NCBI GenBank assembly: GCA_030272585.1
Contig: BSYQ01000007.1
Coordinates: 6,080,001-6,144,000 of the forward strand
DNA: 64,000 bases
Reading direction: 5' to 3'
From: Bryopsis sp. KO-2023
Taxonomy: Eukaryota; Chlorophyta; Ulvophyceae; Bryopsidales; Bryopsidaceae
How positions within the stretch are numbered: the first letter of the stretch is position 1; each line of letters starts with the position of its first letter. A program made the translations under genes and the position numbers. The notes beneath the pieces are model-generated. The model did no database searches. It worked only from the letters and a program-made list of their open reading frames with translations, and was not told where the DNA came from. This document shows, one piece after another, positions 33,086 through 43,883 of this stretch.

Positions 33086-34592
33086 GCTGTCGCACCCTTT
33101 CCTGTTGATCCAGAAAAGAAAGGATGATAACCGTCAGATGAAGACTTTTCCTGGAACCTGGCTGGACCCACACGAGAGTTTCGCGGGGGAAAAACGAAAC
33201 AGGTCTCGAAACGAAACTGGGAGAGGCAAACGAAAGGTCGCGACCAACCGTCCGTCTGTGAGAAGCAAACCTCTCGTCTAGAAAGAGCCCCGAAATTTTC
33301 GATCGCCCCTGAAACCCGTGCCACGGACTGCACGTTTCTCTAGCCAACCGCGCCAAACGGGACAACACCCTCTGAACGGAGCGAAAGTTCCGGAGCAATG
33401 AAAAGACACTTTCGGGCAGCAAAAAACTAAAGCCAGCTTGCTTGTTTTCTTTCTCTCACCGGCTCTCTCTCTTCCTCTAACTCTCTGGCCCTTGTCTTCT
33501 TGGGGTTGTGAACCAAAAAAGATTCACAAGACCCAACAATCCTTTGACTGGTCTGTGGCAAAACTTGGATTAAAAACCCCAATGTGGATGTGCCAGTTTT
33601 GACCAGTTGGGCACAAGATCAACATTCCATGTGCTGTGGTCTCAGGTACCAACTTCAATGATGACTAATCCTTTAGAACTGGGAACTGTGTGGGTGGATT
33701 TCCCATCATTCACATCAGCTTCTGGGTGTCTTAATTTTGTGTGTAAACTAACCAATGTTTAATGTGCTGGCCACAATCAGCATCACATGTTTTAGAATCA
33801 CAAACTCAAACATGAATTCAGTTGAGAATTCAGCCTGGTGAAGTTGTGACCCATTTCCAGACAAAATTCTCGTGGGATTTTCACCCATAGCACCTTCATC
33901 AGGGGGGGGGGCGGGCTGCATGTTTTAAACATGGATTTGCAAAAAGAAGGAACGAAAACACAGGTGCCCTTGCTTTTTAAGGCCATATTTTTTACCCTAC
34001 ATGCATATTTGTCAAAGAGGCAAGTTCCAACCCGAAGTACTATGCAGCACCTGGGCTGGAATCTCAGCTCTTGTCTCTCTGATTTTTTGCCAGCTGCACA
34101 GGCGAGTAGGAAGCAATATGTTCTGGAAATGTTGATAGGGTGGGTTCAAGGGAAAGTCGAGAGAGAATGATGTGGGTGTTGCTGGTTGGAGCGTGATTTG
34201 GCCTCCTCACCTCCCCAAATTCGTCTTTTGTTGATCGTTTTGAACGTGTGGGGGTTGTTTATTCTGGATCATAGCGAAGTAGCGCTGAGCGTGGGGAAAA
34301 ACAAAATACAAAAACAGCTGTCCACAAAGCGGTAGATCCTGCACTCGTCGAAAAAGGCTCTTGGCCAAGGTAACGAAACACATCCCCGGTCCATTCTGAA
34401 TTGTGATTTTCTCCCTGTTTGTGTCGATATCTTCATTCCAAACCCCATCGCTCTTGTTTCCTTCCGAACGAAGCCCGATCTTTCCACGATTCGCCCGAAA
34501 TTATCGTTTTCGGCCATTTCTTGAATGCAGCGAAGATCAGAAGGTTGGTGTTGTTTCTGTTCAGGTTCCAACTCCAGACGGTCTAGAAAATT
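33086..34592. other. Intergenic region between divergent genes
   Basis: Lies between the MORC start (minus) and a small plus-strand ORF. No coding sequence is recognised. It includes C/T-rich tracts just upstream of MORC (33440-33500) and a G run at 33902-33910. It probably contains both promoters; no specific element can be named. Confidence 0.5.
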
Positions 34593-34814
34593 ATGGCGGG
34601 AACGGGGGGAATCGCCTTCTATGCGATTTTTGTGACGGTTGCGGTCAATGTTTCCCTGTACTTGTTGAACGAGCACAGTGTGCTCAGCAAATGGGTGAAA
34701 CACAGAGGGACTCTGGCTGTAACCAACAAGAGGAATGCTGTCCATCCCACAAAAAGACCTGATGGCTTTTTCGCATGGGACCTGTTGGATCCCAGCCATG
34801 TGGTGCGGATATAA
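34593..34814 (+). CDS. Small single-pass membrane protein, 73 aa
   Basis: An intact ATG-to-stop ORF with a hydrophobic segment at residues about 5-24 (IAFYAIFVTVAVNVSLYLL), then a basic stretch (KWVKHRGTLAVTNKRNAVHP) and the ending FFAWDLLDPSHVVRI. The pattern suggests a small organelle or ER membrane protein with a short lumenal or matrix N-terminus. I do not recognise the family. It lies 325 bp upstream of the dihydrouridine synthase gene on the same strand. The composition is coding-like; an unspliced complete gene is plausible but unproven. Confidence 0.55.
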   Translation: MAGTGGIAFYAIFVTVAVNVSLYLLNEHSVLSKWVKHRGTLAVTNKRNAVHPTKRPDGFFAWDLLDPSHVVRI

Positions 34815-35138
34815 ACAAATTTCACAGGGTCTATAAATCTAGATGTATGCAGGAAAGTAGATTTATATCTCTAGTATATTTATGCATATAAACTTACATG
34901 CAATAAAATAGTATTCGAAGCCACTGCACAGGGGAGCGAATTTCGTTCCACAATGGCTTGACCAAACTGCAGTGGGGAAGAACAAACACTGCTCTAGAAC
35001 ATCCCTGACAAATCCGGTGATTTGGGCTGGTAGATGGCAGCCCCTTCCTCTGGCCTGACATGGATCCTGGGGCATCTGAAGTTCAGAAGGTTTTGAGCAA
35101 GATGGGTTTTGGCTTGGTCTGGCAGCAGGGACAATTGA
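34815..35138. other. Short intergenic stretch
   Basis: Between the 73-aa ORF and the dihydrouridine synthase gene. AT-rich at its left end (34840-34910), which could hold the 3' end signal of the small gene. No feature identified. Confidence 0.5.
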
Positions 35139-36530
35139 GTGATGTTTAGGATGATCGGCTTCCAATCTTCTCTATGCAGCGGCGACGCCCATATGAGTGT
35201 GCGGGCTTGCCCGACAAGGCAGCGGTCTTCCACAGTGTTGAAATCAATCAGCACTCTTGCCAGTTCCACCGAAAGCCCCCGTTCGCAAACCCCACCCACT
35301 CCACCGGAGATGAAGGTGTCAGATTCAGTCCACACACGGAACAAAATTTTGGCCGACAAAGTGAAAGGGGAGCTGATCTTGGGGCCGCTCACTCGAGGGG
35401 GAAATCTGCCGTATCGAAGGCTCTGTGCCGATTTTGGGGCAAAAATCACCATGTCGGAAATGGTGTTTTCTCGGATGCTGTTGAAAGGCAACCGGGCTGA
35501 GAAAGCAAGGCTGAAAAGAGCTGACAACGAAGAGTTTTTTGGGGTCCAATTCGCCACAAATTCAGCTGCTGAAGGAATCGCAACTGCCAAGGTGGCGGCT
35601 GAGGCCGGTGCTGATTGGGTTGACTTGAATTGTGGGTGTCCAATTTTTGAGGCTACCCGACGTGGCCTGGGCTGCATGCTTCTCAGGAAACCCAACAAAC
35701 TGGCTAAATTGGTGAACATGATATCTGAGGGATCGCCAATACCATTGACGGTGAAAATCCGTACGGGAGAGTCAGCCTCGAAAATCAATGCAGAGAAGGT
35801 GGTGAGATTGCTGGAGTCTGCTGGGGCTGCTTTTGTGACGATCCATGGACGAACCAGTCAACAGCGATACAAGAAACCGGCAGATTGGGATTTGATGGGT
35901 AGAATAGCATCCGACGTGACGATTCCAGTGATTGGAAATGGGGATGTTTTGACATACTATGAGGCCGACAGGCGAATGGCGGAGTCTGAATTCCATGCTG
36001 TGATGGCGGCCAGGGGAGCCCTTATCAAGCCATGGATATTTCAGGAGTACGAGGAGAAAAGGGAAATGCTGTTCTCTCAGAAGGAACGAGTGGAAATTTA
36101 CCGCCGGCTGGCTGTGTACATGAAGGAGCACTTCCAGGATGATGCCCGTGGGAAGAAAATGGCCTTCTATTTCTTACCTTGGCATTTCGATTTCCTTTGT
36201 CGGTATCGACACTTGCCTCAGAGCGATTTTGAGACTGCTTCTTTGGAGAAACCCTTGTTGCAAACGCGATGGACCGAATTGCAGGAGCCAATAGAGGCGG
36301 TATTAGATAGATATGGTTCGTCAGGGGGTGATGTGGATGATTCCCTGTTGGGGAGGTTGCTGGCTTGCGAATTGGGGGAGGCACATCTAGCGATTGCTGA
36401 GGTTTTGTGGGAAAGCGGCTCCGATGGAGAGGCAGTGATTGGGCTGGAAAAGCTGGCATCAGAAAACTTGAAAATTTGGGAAGAAGAAAGCAGAGCAAAA
36501 GAGTTTGAAGAAAAAAATGCACAAGGGTGA
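35139..36530 (+). CDS. tRNA-dihydrouridine synthase, DUS3/DUS-like (single exon)
   Basis: 463 codons, intronless. It reduces uridine to dihydrouridine in tRNA with FMN and NAD(P)H. The TIM-barrel starts at LILGPLTRGGNLPYRRLCADF (about residue 80). The active-site region VDLNCGCPIF contains the expected Cys of the NxGCP motif; SGTG-like phosphate contacts appear as IPLTVKIRTG, TIHGRTSQQRYKKPADW, and VIGNGDVLTYYEADR. The C-terminal helical domain (YMKEHFQDD... PWHFDFLCRY) fits the tRNA-binding part. The first about 55 residues are Ser/Thr/Arg-rich and could be an organelle-targeting peptide; otherwise initiation may be at Met57 (MKVSDSVHT). It resembles DUS3-type enzymes in length of the barrel but lacks the N-terminal CCCH zinc fingers of canonical Dus3, so the tRNA position modified is not assigned. 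Confidence 0.88.
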   Translation: MMFRMIGFQSSLCSGDAHMSVRACPTRQRSSTVLKSISTLASSTESPRSQTPPTPPEMKVSDSVHTRNKILADKVKGELILGPLTRGGNLPYRRLCADFGAKITMSEMVFSRMLLKGNRAEKARLKRADNEEFFGVQFATNSAAEGIATAKVAAEAGADWVDLNCGCPIFEATRRGLGCMLLRKPNKLAKLVNMISEGSPIPLTVKIRTGESASKINAEKVVRLLESAGAAFVTIHGRTSQQRYKKPADWDLMGRIASDVTIPVIGNGDVLTYYEADRRMAESEFHAVMAARGALIKPWIFQEYEEKREMLFSQKERVEIYRRLAVYMKEHFQDDARGKKMAFYFLPWHFDFLCRYRHLPQSDFETASLEKPLLQTRWTELQEPIEAVLDRYGSSGGDVDDSLLGRLLACELGEAHLAIAEVLWESGSDGEAVIGLEKLASENLKIWEEESRAKEFEEKNAQG

Positions 36531-36979
36531 TGCTTCTCCGTTTTCTCGAAGACTTGAGGAAAATCACAGGAATCGAGTGAGAACGAATGGGACGATATTA
36601 GTGTGGGTTGGAATGATGGGGAGTGCATTGTCCAGAGATTCTGGAGGGGTAGTTTTCTTTGTGCTCGAATTTGTTGGGTGCCACCATTCTACCTTCCACC
36701 CACCAAACACACTCATACATGTAGACACACCTACCTCATTTCTTTTTGCTCTTCCTGAATGAGGTGGGGAGGGGGAAAGAGGATGTGGAATTGACTCTTG
36801 GTAGCTGGCACCAAATTCTTTGTAAGGTTTTCTCTTCAACTGACCTTCACCATGTACCGCTGCCTGCTCATCTATGATGTGAAAAAAAAGCCCTCCTTTC
36901 TGAATTGTGTTTCACTTGCAACTGATCGTTTCACCAACAACAGAATAGAGGCAATGGGGATCTTGTTGTGGTTGTGTAG
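36531..36979. other. Stretch upstream of the Rolling-stone-like gene
   Basis: No supported gene. It may contain the unassigned first exon(s) and promoter of the downstream membrane protein; the candidate ATG near 36851 (MYRCLLIYDVKKK) is in a frame I could not join. Confidence 0.4.
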
Positions 36980-38421
36980 GTGGTTGGCCACCATGTCGGA
37001 TCGCTGCCAATTCTCTTGTACAGGGAATTTGTTCTGGGATTTTTCCTGTTCACCGTATTTTACCAGGTAAAGTAATAGTTTCAAAAATGGAACTCTGAAT
37101 TACTGAAGACGGTGTTTAAGAATAGATCTAACACTTCCGTTTTCCGTCTGTTCAAATTTTCAGAGGATTGTTTGTTGCGTAGGGGGTGTGGGGCTCAGGG
37201 CTGCCTGGAACTTGGATAACTTTCTTCACCAACTGGTCTTTTGTAGCAATGGCACTTTATAGTGTTATTGGAATTGCTGTATCTGCCAAGGTGCAAACAA
37301 TGTCATTCCTTTTCTTCACAGAGGACTGGCTTTTTTTTATCGTTGTGATGTTCGAAGGCATTCGATATATTTTCTTCATCATGTTGTTTATTTCCTGCGA
37401 AAAAAGCTCTCACCCAACTCTGTGTTTCCTTTTTTGTTTTCTCTTTGTCTGCGATTTGTTCAGGGTTATTATCAAAAAGGGGCACCGTCACCGATATGGC
37501 AGGCCCTGGACAAGGCATTCGTCATTGTCTACGTAACAGCGGCCAGCAATGCCATATTTTTAACTGCTTTCTATTGGGTTGTCATCTACGAACCTGAGGG
37601 GACACTACACTTGGACAACGTTTTCCGACATGGTGTGAATGTTGTGGTGATGCTGGGAGAGTTGATCATAAGCCGCCTGCCCATCGTCAGCTACCATTTG
37701 CAGGTTCAACAATGCTGTTTTCTCTGATATTTCGTTGTCCAGCAGAAGTACGAACCCTATACTTCATGCAGGAATTTTTCGACAGCCCACACACAGAAGG
37801 ATGGCTTTGATCCCCTCAGATTTCTTGTGAATACTTTGAGGTTCCATTTTTGTATTGTGGGGAAACGGAATTTATGTTGCCCGTTCATTTGGATCTGAAA
37901 TTGACCATGGCGTAGTGCATCAGCAAGACCTTGGTTGAATTTATCCTTTTTTGTGTTTGCTATAGATTCCCATTGCTTTCACCTCAGTCTATGCTGTATT
38001 TTTTTGGGTTTACCGTGGAGCTTCTGGTGTTTGGGTTTATGAAGCCCTGAACTGGAGCAAGACAAGCTCCATACTCTACTACACTGTCCTGCCGATTTTA
38101 ATCACGCTATCGTTTTACCTGCTGTGAGTCGTCTCAGAAGAAAGCTAAAAAGAAATAGAATGCACTCCATGTTTTGCCTGATTCGGTATTGTGGTCAAAA
38201 ATACAACCTGCCTTGTGATTCTCTTGCAATAATTGTTTTCCTTGTATTTTTTTGCTACTTTTTCTTGTTCCGATGGTGAGCTGTGATCTATCTAAACAGT
38301 TTCCCACTTGTGTTATACAAGGTATTTGGTGGCACATTTGAGAGAGAGATTTGCTCGAAAACCATTCAAAGGCTTCCAAGAGGCGAAAATTGACGATGGC
38401 ATTGAGTTGGCTGAAGTCTAA
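36980..38421 (+). CDS. Rolling-stone-like multi-pass membrane protein (5' end missing)
   Basis: Exons assigned: 36980-37066, 37183-37290, 37464-37703, 37966-38123, 38322-38421, all phase-compatible with GT-AG borders. About six hydrophobic segments are visible: VLGFFLFTVFYQ, WITFFTNWSFVAMALYSVIG, FVIVYVTAASNAIFLTAFYW, VNVVVMLGELIISRLPIV, IPIAFTSVYAVFFWVYRGAS and ILYYTVLPILITLSFYLLYL. The order and motifs (FFTNWSF; HGVNVVVMLGELIISRLP; NWS before the last segment) match Rolling-stone-like proteins of animals and their plant/algal relatives, membrane proteins of uncertain function. The C-terminus is charged (RKPFKGFQEAKIDDGIELAEV). The first exon with the start codon was not found. Confidence 0.72.
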
Positions 38422-39336
38422 TTGGAGGTCATCTCAATCAAGCATATGTTTCAATTCAAAAGCTTTTATTTTACTATCAATACCAAGCGTATTCACGTTG
38501 ATCAACATGTGATAGTTGCTGCTGGTTCACAGGGTAGATTCTGTAGATTAGGGACCATTGCCAGTGATTTGATAGTGGTGGTGTCAATTTTCTTTGCAGG
38601 GCCACTGTTTTGAGAAATAAATATTTCCAAGCCTTTGGGAGCACATCAATTCATTGTCCCGTTGTCTTGCCCCTTTCTTGGCTTATTCAGATATTTGCTT
38701 GTTCTTTGATGTGTTTGGTGGGGTTTTCTGAAAGGGGTTGATAGAGTATCATGTCTGGGTGTATTATTCATAATTTACTGTTAGTGATCTGAGAAGAGAC
38801 AGGTGAGATTGGGTGTTTCATGTAAAACCACGTTTGGTTTAATTGCATTCAGAACCTTTTGAGGTTTTTGTTGGATGGCACTTTTCTTACAGGCCCATCT
38901 TCCTCGATACTACAACCCCCCAATAATTTTCTGTCACTACTTACAAGATGGACAACTGTGATTTAGTTCCAAAAACACCCTTTGTTCGACAATACAGCAC
39001 GTCTCATCATTTATATTTACACCATCATTTATCCTTTCACCATCCCCAGGACGAACATTTTGAGAGAGTGATCCCTTAGGGTGTAGCAAGATAACCACAT
39101 ACATCTCAATATGTGGAGCAGTGACACAAGCTGAAATGGCATGTCGAATGACAGATGGCCTAGTTTAAGAGCAACACAAGGACAAATATCCACAGGAATC
39201 AAGATCACAGCACCACACAGAAACCCAGACGAAAATATGACAAAAATAAGAGATTAGTCACTATTAGCTTACATCTATTTGACTGTTGATGTCTGCAGAG
39301 TGTGAGGCTCTTTTTCTCTTGCTAGAAGTGCCCTTG
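38422..39336. other. Intergenic stretch between convergent genes
   Basis: AT-rich, no ORF above about 60 codons that resembles a gene. It holds the 3' ends of the Rolling-stone-like gene and the unknown minus-strand gene. Confidence 0.6.
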
Positions 39337-42300
39337 TCAGCCTCGTTTCATGCGTTGCTCCCTCCTGCATCCCATGTTCTCTTGTTTTCCGCTACCCAGA
39401 GCCTCTTCTGCCTTCCTTTTCAGCTTCCGGAGCTTTTCGTCCAGCATGGGGCTATCCAATCGAGCCAACTTGTTTCCACCAATTGCAGCTCGAACTCTCA
39501 ATTCCATCACGTGCCCCTGCAAATCCTGTACCTCCAGCATCATCTAAAAAAAACCACCGTCGGTTTTCTTGCATGAAAAAAAAGCAATAAATAATGCAGA
39601 GTTTCTGATGATTCGATAACTGGCTGATCAATATTGAGGATATTTCTTGTTGCTATTTTTCGAGCAAGGGAAAAAAATCTTCTGCTTACTATCTCCAAGG
39701 AGCGAACGGTTGCCATGAAGTCCACTGCAAGGGTACCAGGCCTTTCGTGAGTGTTACGGACAGGTTCCAATATCGCCTCAGATTGCCCACCACCCACAAC
39801 CAAGCCATTTGCATTTTCGTTGGATTGCCCAACAGCTCCAAGTTTGTGAATCTCCTCAGCAGCGATGTCATGAAGAGATCCACTTTTCTGTAAGAGCTGT
39901 GGTAAGCCTTGGTTCTCGAGGGGCTGGGGGGAACAACTCGAACCGCCTTCATGAGAGTGTTGGGACGGAGGCACGATGGGATTGGTGGAGTTCTCAGAAA
40001 CAGAAGTAGAAGCAGAAGGAAGAGCTGCCACCTGTGTTGGAGTTTGTGGTAAGAGGGTTTTGGTTGGTACAACACGAGGTGCGAGTAAAATTTTGCTCCG
40101 GCCATCCACCTGTGGCTTGGCTCCATAAGTCAATCCTGCAGAAAAAGAGATTGTCGACAGAAAAGGTGTTTGCATTTAGAATTCCCCCTGATTGTATGTA
40201 CCTAGCAAGTATATAGGTAGTGGCAATGGATCCCCAGACTGACCTGGAGACTTCTGAAGGCTTGGTTCTGCTCGGAACCTCTGCAAGTTGCCCAGCAGAC
40301 TCGTCACTGGCCTTGTTGATGGCTTCTTGGGGGTGTTCAGCGGCAATGATGTTGGGAGAGGTAGAGCCACTGGTGGAACTACTGGCGAAGTCTTGATCAA
40401 TCCTGCAGGCCGAGGTGGAGCTTTGGATGCCTCCTTCGCCCCTCGGGACAAAGAAGACAGCAAGTTTGGTGCTCCAGCAGAAGCGGGGATCTTGACAGGA
40501 TACAAGGAATTCCATGCCTTTGGTGGAGCAGATGGGGCCACAGGAGAAGGAATGGATGGGATCTCCTGGCACACATCCTTCATTTCGGTGTCACGGTTCT
40601 CCAAAGAGCCCTGCACTCCTTCGCGAATCCCAGTGGTGGCCTTCTCAGGTGGGATGCAGAGCTGTTCCGCTGCTTTGGACTGAAGATGAAAGTTCACGGA
40701 TAATTCTAGGGGGGTTCCGGTTTCGGCTGGCGGTTCTGGTTCCACCAGTAGGGTCGTGGAAGCAGTTTCATGCTTCGGTGGGAGGGGTAGCGTTTCCATC
40801 CCTAAAGAGCTTCCTCTCAACGAAATTGGACCCATTGACCCAACCTCAGCACCTCTCATGGTGTTAATATGCCCTGGTCTGGCTGGTAATTGCTCATCGT
40901 TGGCATCATTTTGACACTGGCCGCCCGAGGAAGCAATATTTGCATTTGAGTGCATGGGCAAAACTTCAGTGCTCTCCTTTGGAATTGCACTCTCCTTGGC
41001 TGGCTCATCTCTTGGCGGCAATATTGGACTTTTTTGCGTGCAAGCTGGTGACAATGAGCTTGCTGCTATATCATTCATAGCAATAGGGCTAGTTTCTGGA
41101 GCTGGATTCTTGCTGATTGAAGAAAGCTGGGGGCCGAAGGATTGAACAGGAGCTTCCTCAGCTGCCAACCCGCAATGATGTTCTGGTAGCGGATTGGAAG
41201 CCTGGGGCAGCTCAACGTCAGGTCTGGAATAGTTGAGGCAGCAATCAAGCAAGAACTCTACTTTAGATTCAAGTGGTGGAAGTTTTGATGAGATGGGCGG
41301 TTCATCGCTGGCCCTTCCCTTGGATGCATTCACAATCGGTTCTATGGCCGGTGGTGGAACAGGAGGTGATTCCAGACCACCTGCCACAGTTGGGATGACA
41401 TCCATTTTCTCGCACTGCGCCGCCTTCAGTAGAACTTCATCTGTGGAATGTGATTCATTTCAATATCTCGATTGGAAATCTTGTTGCAATGAAGAGCAAC
41501 TCTTCAGAACAGACGTGGGTCAACAACACAACGAACGCCTTTTTCGTGCCTTTCTTGGTTGCGTCTTGCAGCGCTTCGACATTTTTCGCCTGATGCAGAT
41601 CGCTGGTGGATTTAGCACCCAAATCGTAATCGGTAGTTTCAGGTGGTCCATCTTCGGTCCGCTCCGCCTTGGCTCTGGGATGTTCGATTTGATCAGCAAA
41701 TTCTGGATAACGAACACACAAGGGATGATCTCGGGGCGAACAACGACTCCTCGTGATTCGGGCAAAATACAGGCGATAACGTCTGGAGCCAGTCCCCAAT
41801 ATATATTCATTCCATTCCTGTTGACGATCGATGCAATGGTGTTGTCACCTTGCTCAGTATGGCTTTTCGCTGGCTCCAGCTTCGAGTTCGCAGCAGCCGG
41901 TATCGGCTCAATGGGTTTGTTAGTGTCAACGTTGATGGAGGCTTCGTTCAGCTCGCGGCCATTGTCTTCTGATCGAGTTTGCGAATCGGTGATTGCCAAT
42001 GTGACTTCATATTCGTTGTTCGGCGTCTCCCCAGACGTCACCTGCGGCTCCTCATGGCCGGCTTGTTTTGCGTCGGACGATTCATTCAGACTCGAAGACT
42101 CCAGCAAAGCCTTGGAGTCGCAATCTGGATCAGTCAACAGCACACAATGAGCCAAATTCCCAAACCTCGAAAGAGAAGGTCCTGCCCAGCCAAAATTAAA
42201 ACGGACGCAAGAGAGTTGCGAATACTGCAATCAGTCGCGCCTGCAGAAATAGCTGACAGGTTGAGCGTTTCTTCATTTGTTGGCGGGTTCGACGTTCCGG

Positions 42301-42750
42301 CAACGTCGTCCAAATCCACGGCGAACTCTTTGAAAAAATCGTCTTCGTCGTCATCATCCTCCAAGCCGCCTGCACACCAAAACAGAATTTTCGAACCAGA
42401 AATCCGCCATCGCCAAAGAATCATGATGCGGTAACTGCTCGACTTGGCGAAGATCATACCTCCGAACGCGGACCCGAACGCGGGCTTGCTTTGCCTGGGT
42501 GAAAACCAAACCAGATCACCAATGGCGTCAAGGGAGCCCGCGCTGAATCATGGACACTGTCGGTTTCACCCACCCGTTTGATTTCTTGGGCGCGGCGTCC
42601 TTCTCTTTTTTGGTCGACTCTTCGAGGAAGTTCAACCCTTCGTCTAAACAAGAATAGCGTCGACAAATCAGGAAGAGCTCAAATACGTACGCAGAAATCT
42701 TGTGCGAAACGTATTCGAGCCGGACCGCTGAGAGCATCGAAGAAACCCAT
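39337..42750 (-). CDS. Uncharacterised acidic, Ser/Pro-rich protein (multi-exon)
   Basis: The start is proposed at 42750, where ATG lies in a strong context (gccgccacATGG) and encodes MGFFDALSGPARIRFAQDF. A short Lys-rich exon follows (about 42643-42574), then an acidic exon (about 42369 down to 42223, GLEDDDDEDDFFKEFAVDLD). A Glu/Asn/Ser-rich exon runs from about 42125 and a TEDGPPETTDYDLGAKS exon from about 41712. A large Pro/Ser/Glu-rich exon (about 41430-40200) and another (about 40137-39691) follow. A final exon (39543-39337) has a charged helix (LDEKLRKLKRKAEEALGSGK). Several borders are uncertain. Low complexity suggests a disordered, probably nuclear or cytosolic protein. No domain recognised. 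It is divergent with CGL160 across 1.1 kb. Confidence 0.6.
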
Positions 42751-43883
42751 GTGGCGGCCGCCTCAACTTGACAAATCGTTTGGACTGAACAGGAAATCGA
42801 TATCTACCAAGAAATCCAGCCAGAACTCTGCAAGAGATAAACCGCAAAGTTGTGTGTGCTCACTTGGAATCGCTGGCGAGTTCAACGGAAAAAGTTTTAT
42901 TACATGTTAAAGTGAAGTTTCTGTCTTCGTTTCTGGCAGCTTGATGCGATGCTCAACATTTTGCAAATTAAAATATATTAAATGGTGTGTTGCAGTTCCG
43001 CTCTATTTTTTTAATTCTGTTTGTTTGTGTGTTTGCTTGTTTATTTTTGTTAGACATGTAACAATAAGCTTACTGGACTCGATCCTTTGAGAACAGTTGG
43101 GTGGAACACTCAAAAGAACACACTTGGGCTTTGCCCTGAAGGGACTTACAAGAACTAATCACATCGTTTTCTCAACCACAATTTATCCTTCCTCTTCCTA
43201 GTACTGCCTGTCCTCCAACAACCCACTGTACTTTTCCAATACACCGATTCTTCCTGTACTTCCCGTGAGTTCTCACGAAAGCCCCTTTTAATTCACCGTA
43301 CATTCCTTCTTCCTCTAACCTTTTCTACAAGACACTCCAAGAAGTGATACAGGCCAGGCACAGAAGTAAATATCAAATATGAAATATGAGTCCGAATCCA
43401 CTGGTCGGCGAAATGATGAAGTGTTGCCTACAAAATGATCTTGCAAGAGGACAAACACGTAATCCAATTTCAAGCCATGAATTTCTTTCTAGGCACCAAT
43501 TAAGTGCACTATTAGTTTGCAATCTGATATTGTTCAAGCAGTCTCCAGGGGCAAATATGCAATACAACACAACTGGATGCAAGGACTGAGTTATTGACGA
43601 CCACTATCCAGTGACGGTGTACTGATTCGGTGAACTTGTGTTTACAAGACACCTGATTTTGTGATTTTGTTTTGTTGCCATAATTTCCTTTCCTGGTGCT
43701 GAAGCTTCTGAACCTTGCAAATTCGGTCGTCATCCACCGATTAAAATGTCTGTTTGAAATTCCTCGCGATGTGACGAGATCGATCGCACCATTTGTCATC
43801 ATTAAAACGCTATTTAATGTAATGAGAACTCTGCAAACCAGCCAAACGAATTGTTTTCCCAGCCAGTTGTTTGTGTTGTGAGA
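42751..43883. other. Intergenic region between the unknown gene and CGL160
   Basis: A shared upstream region for two divergent genes. It contains a TGTTTG-rich patch (about 43016-43050) and small ORFs without similarity I recognise. No promoter motif can be claimed. Confidence 0.5.
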
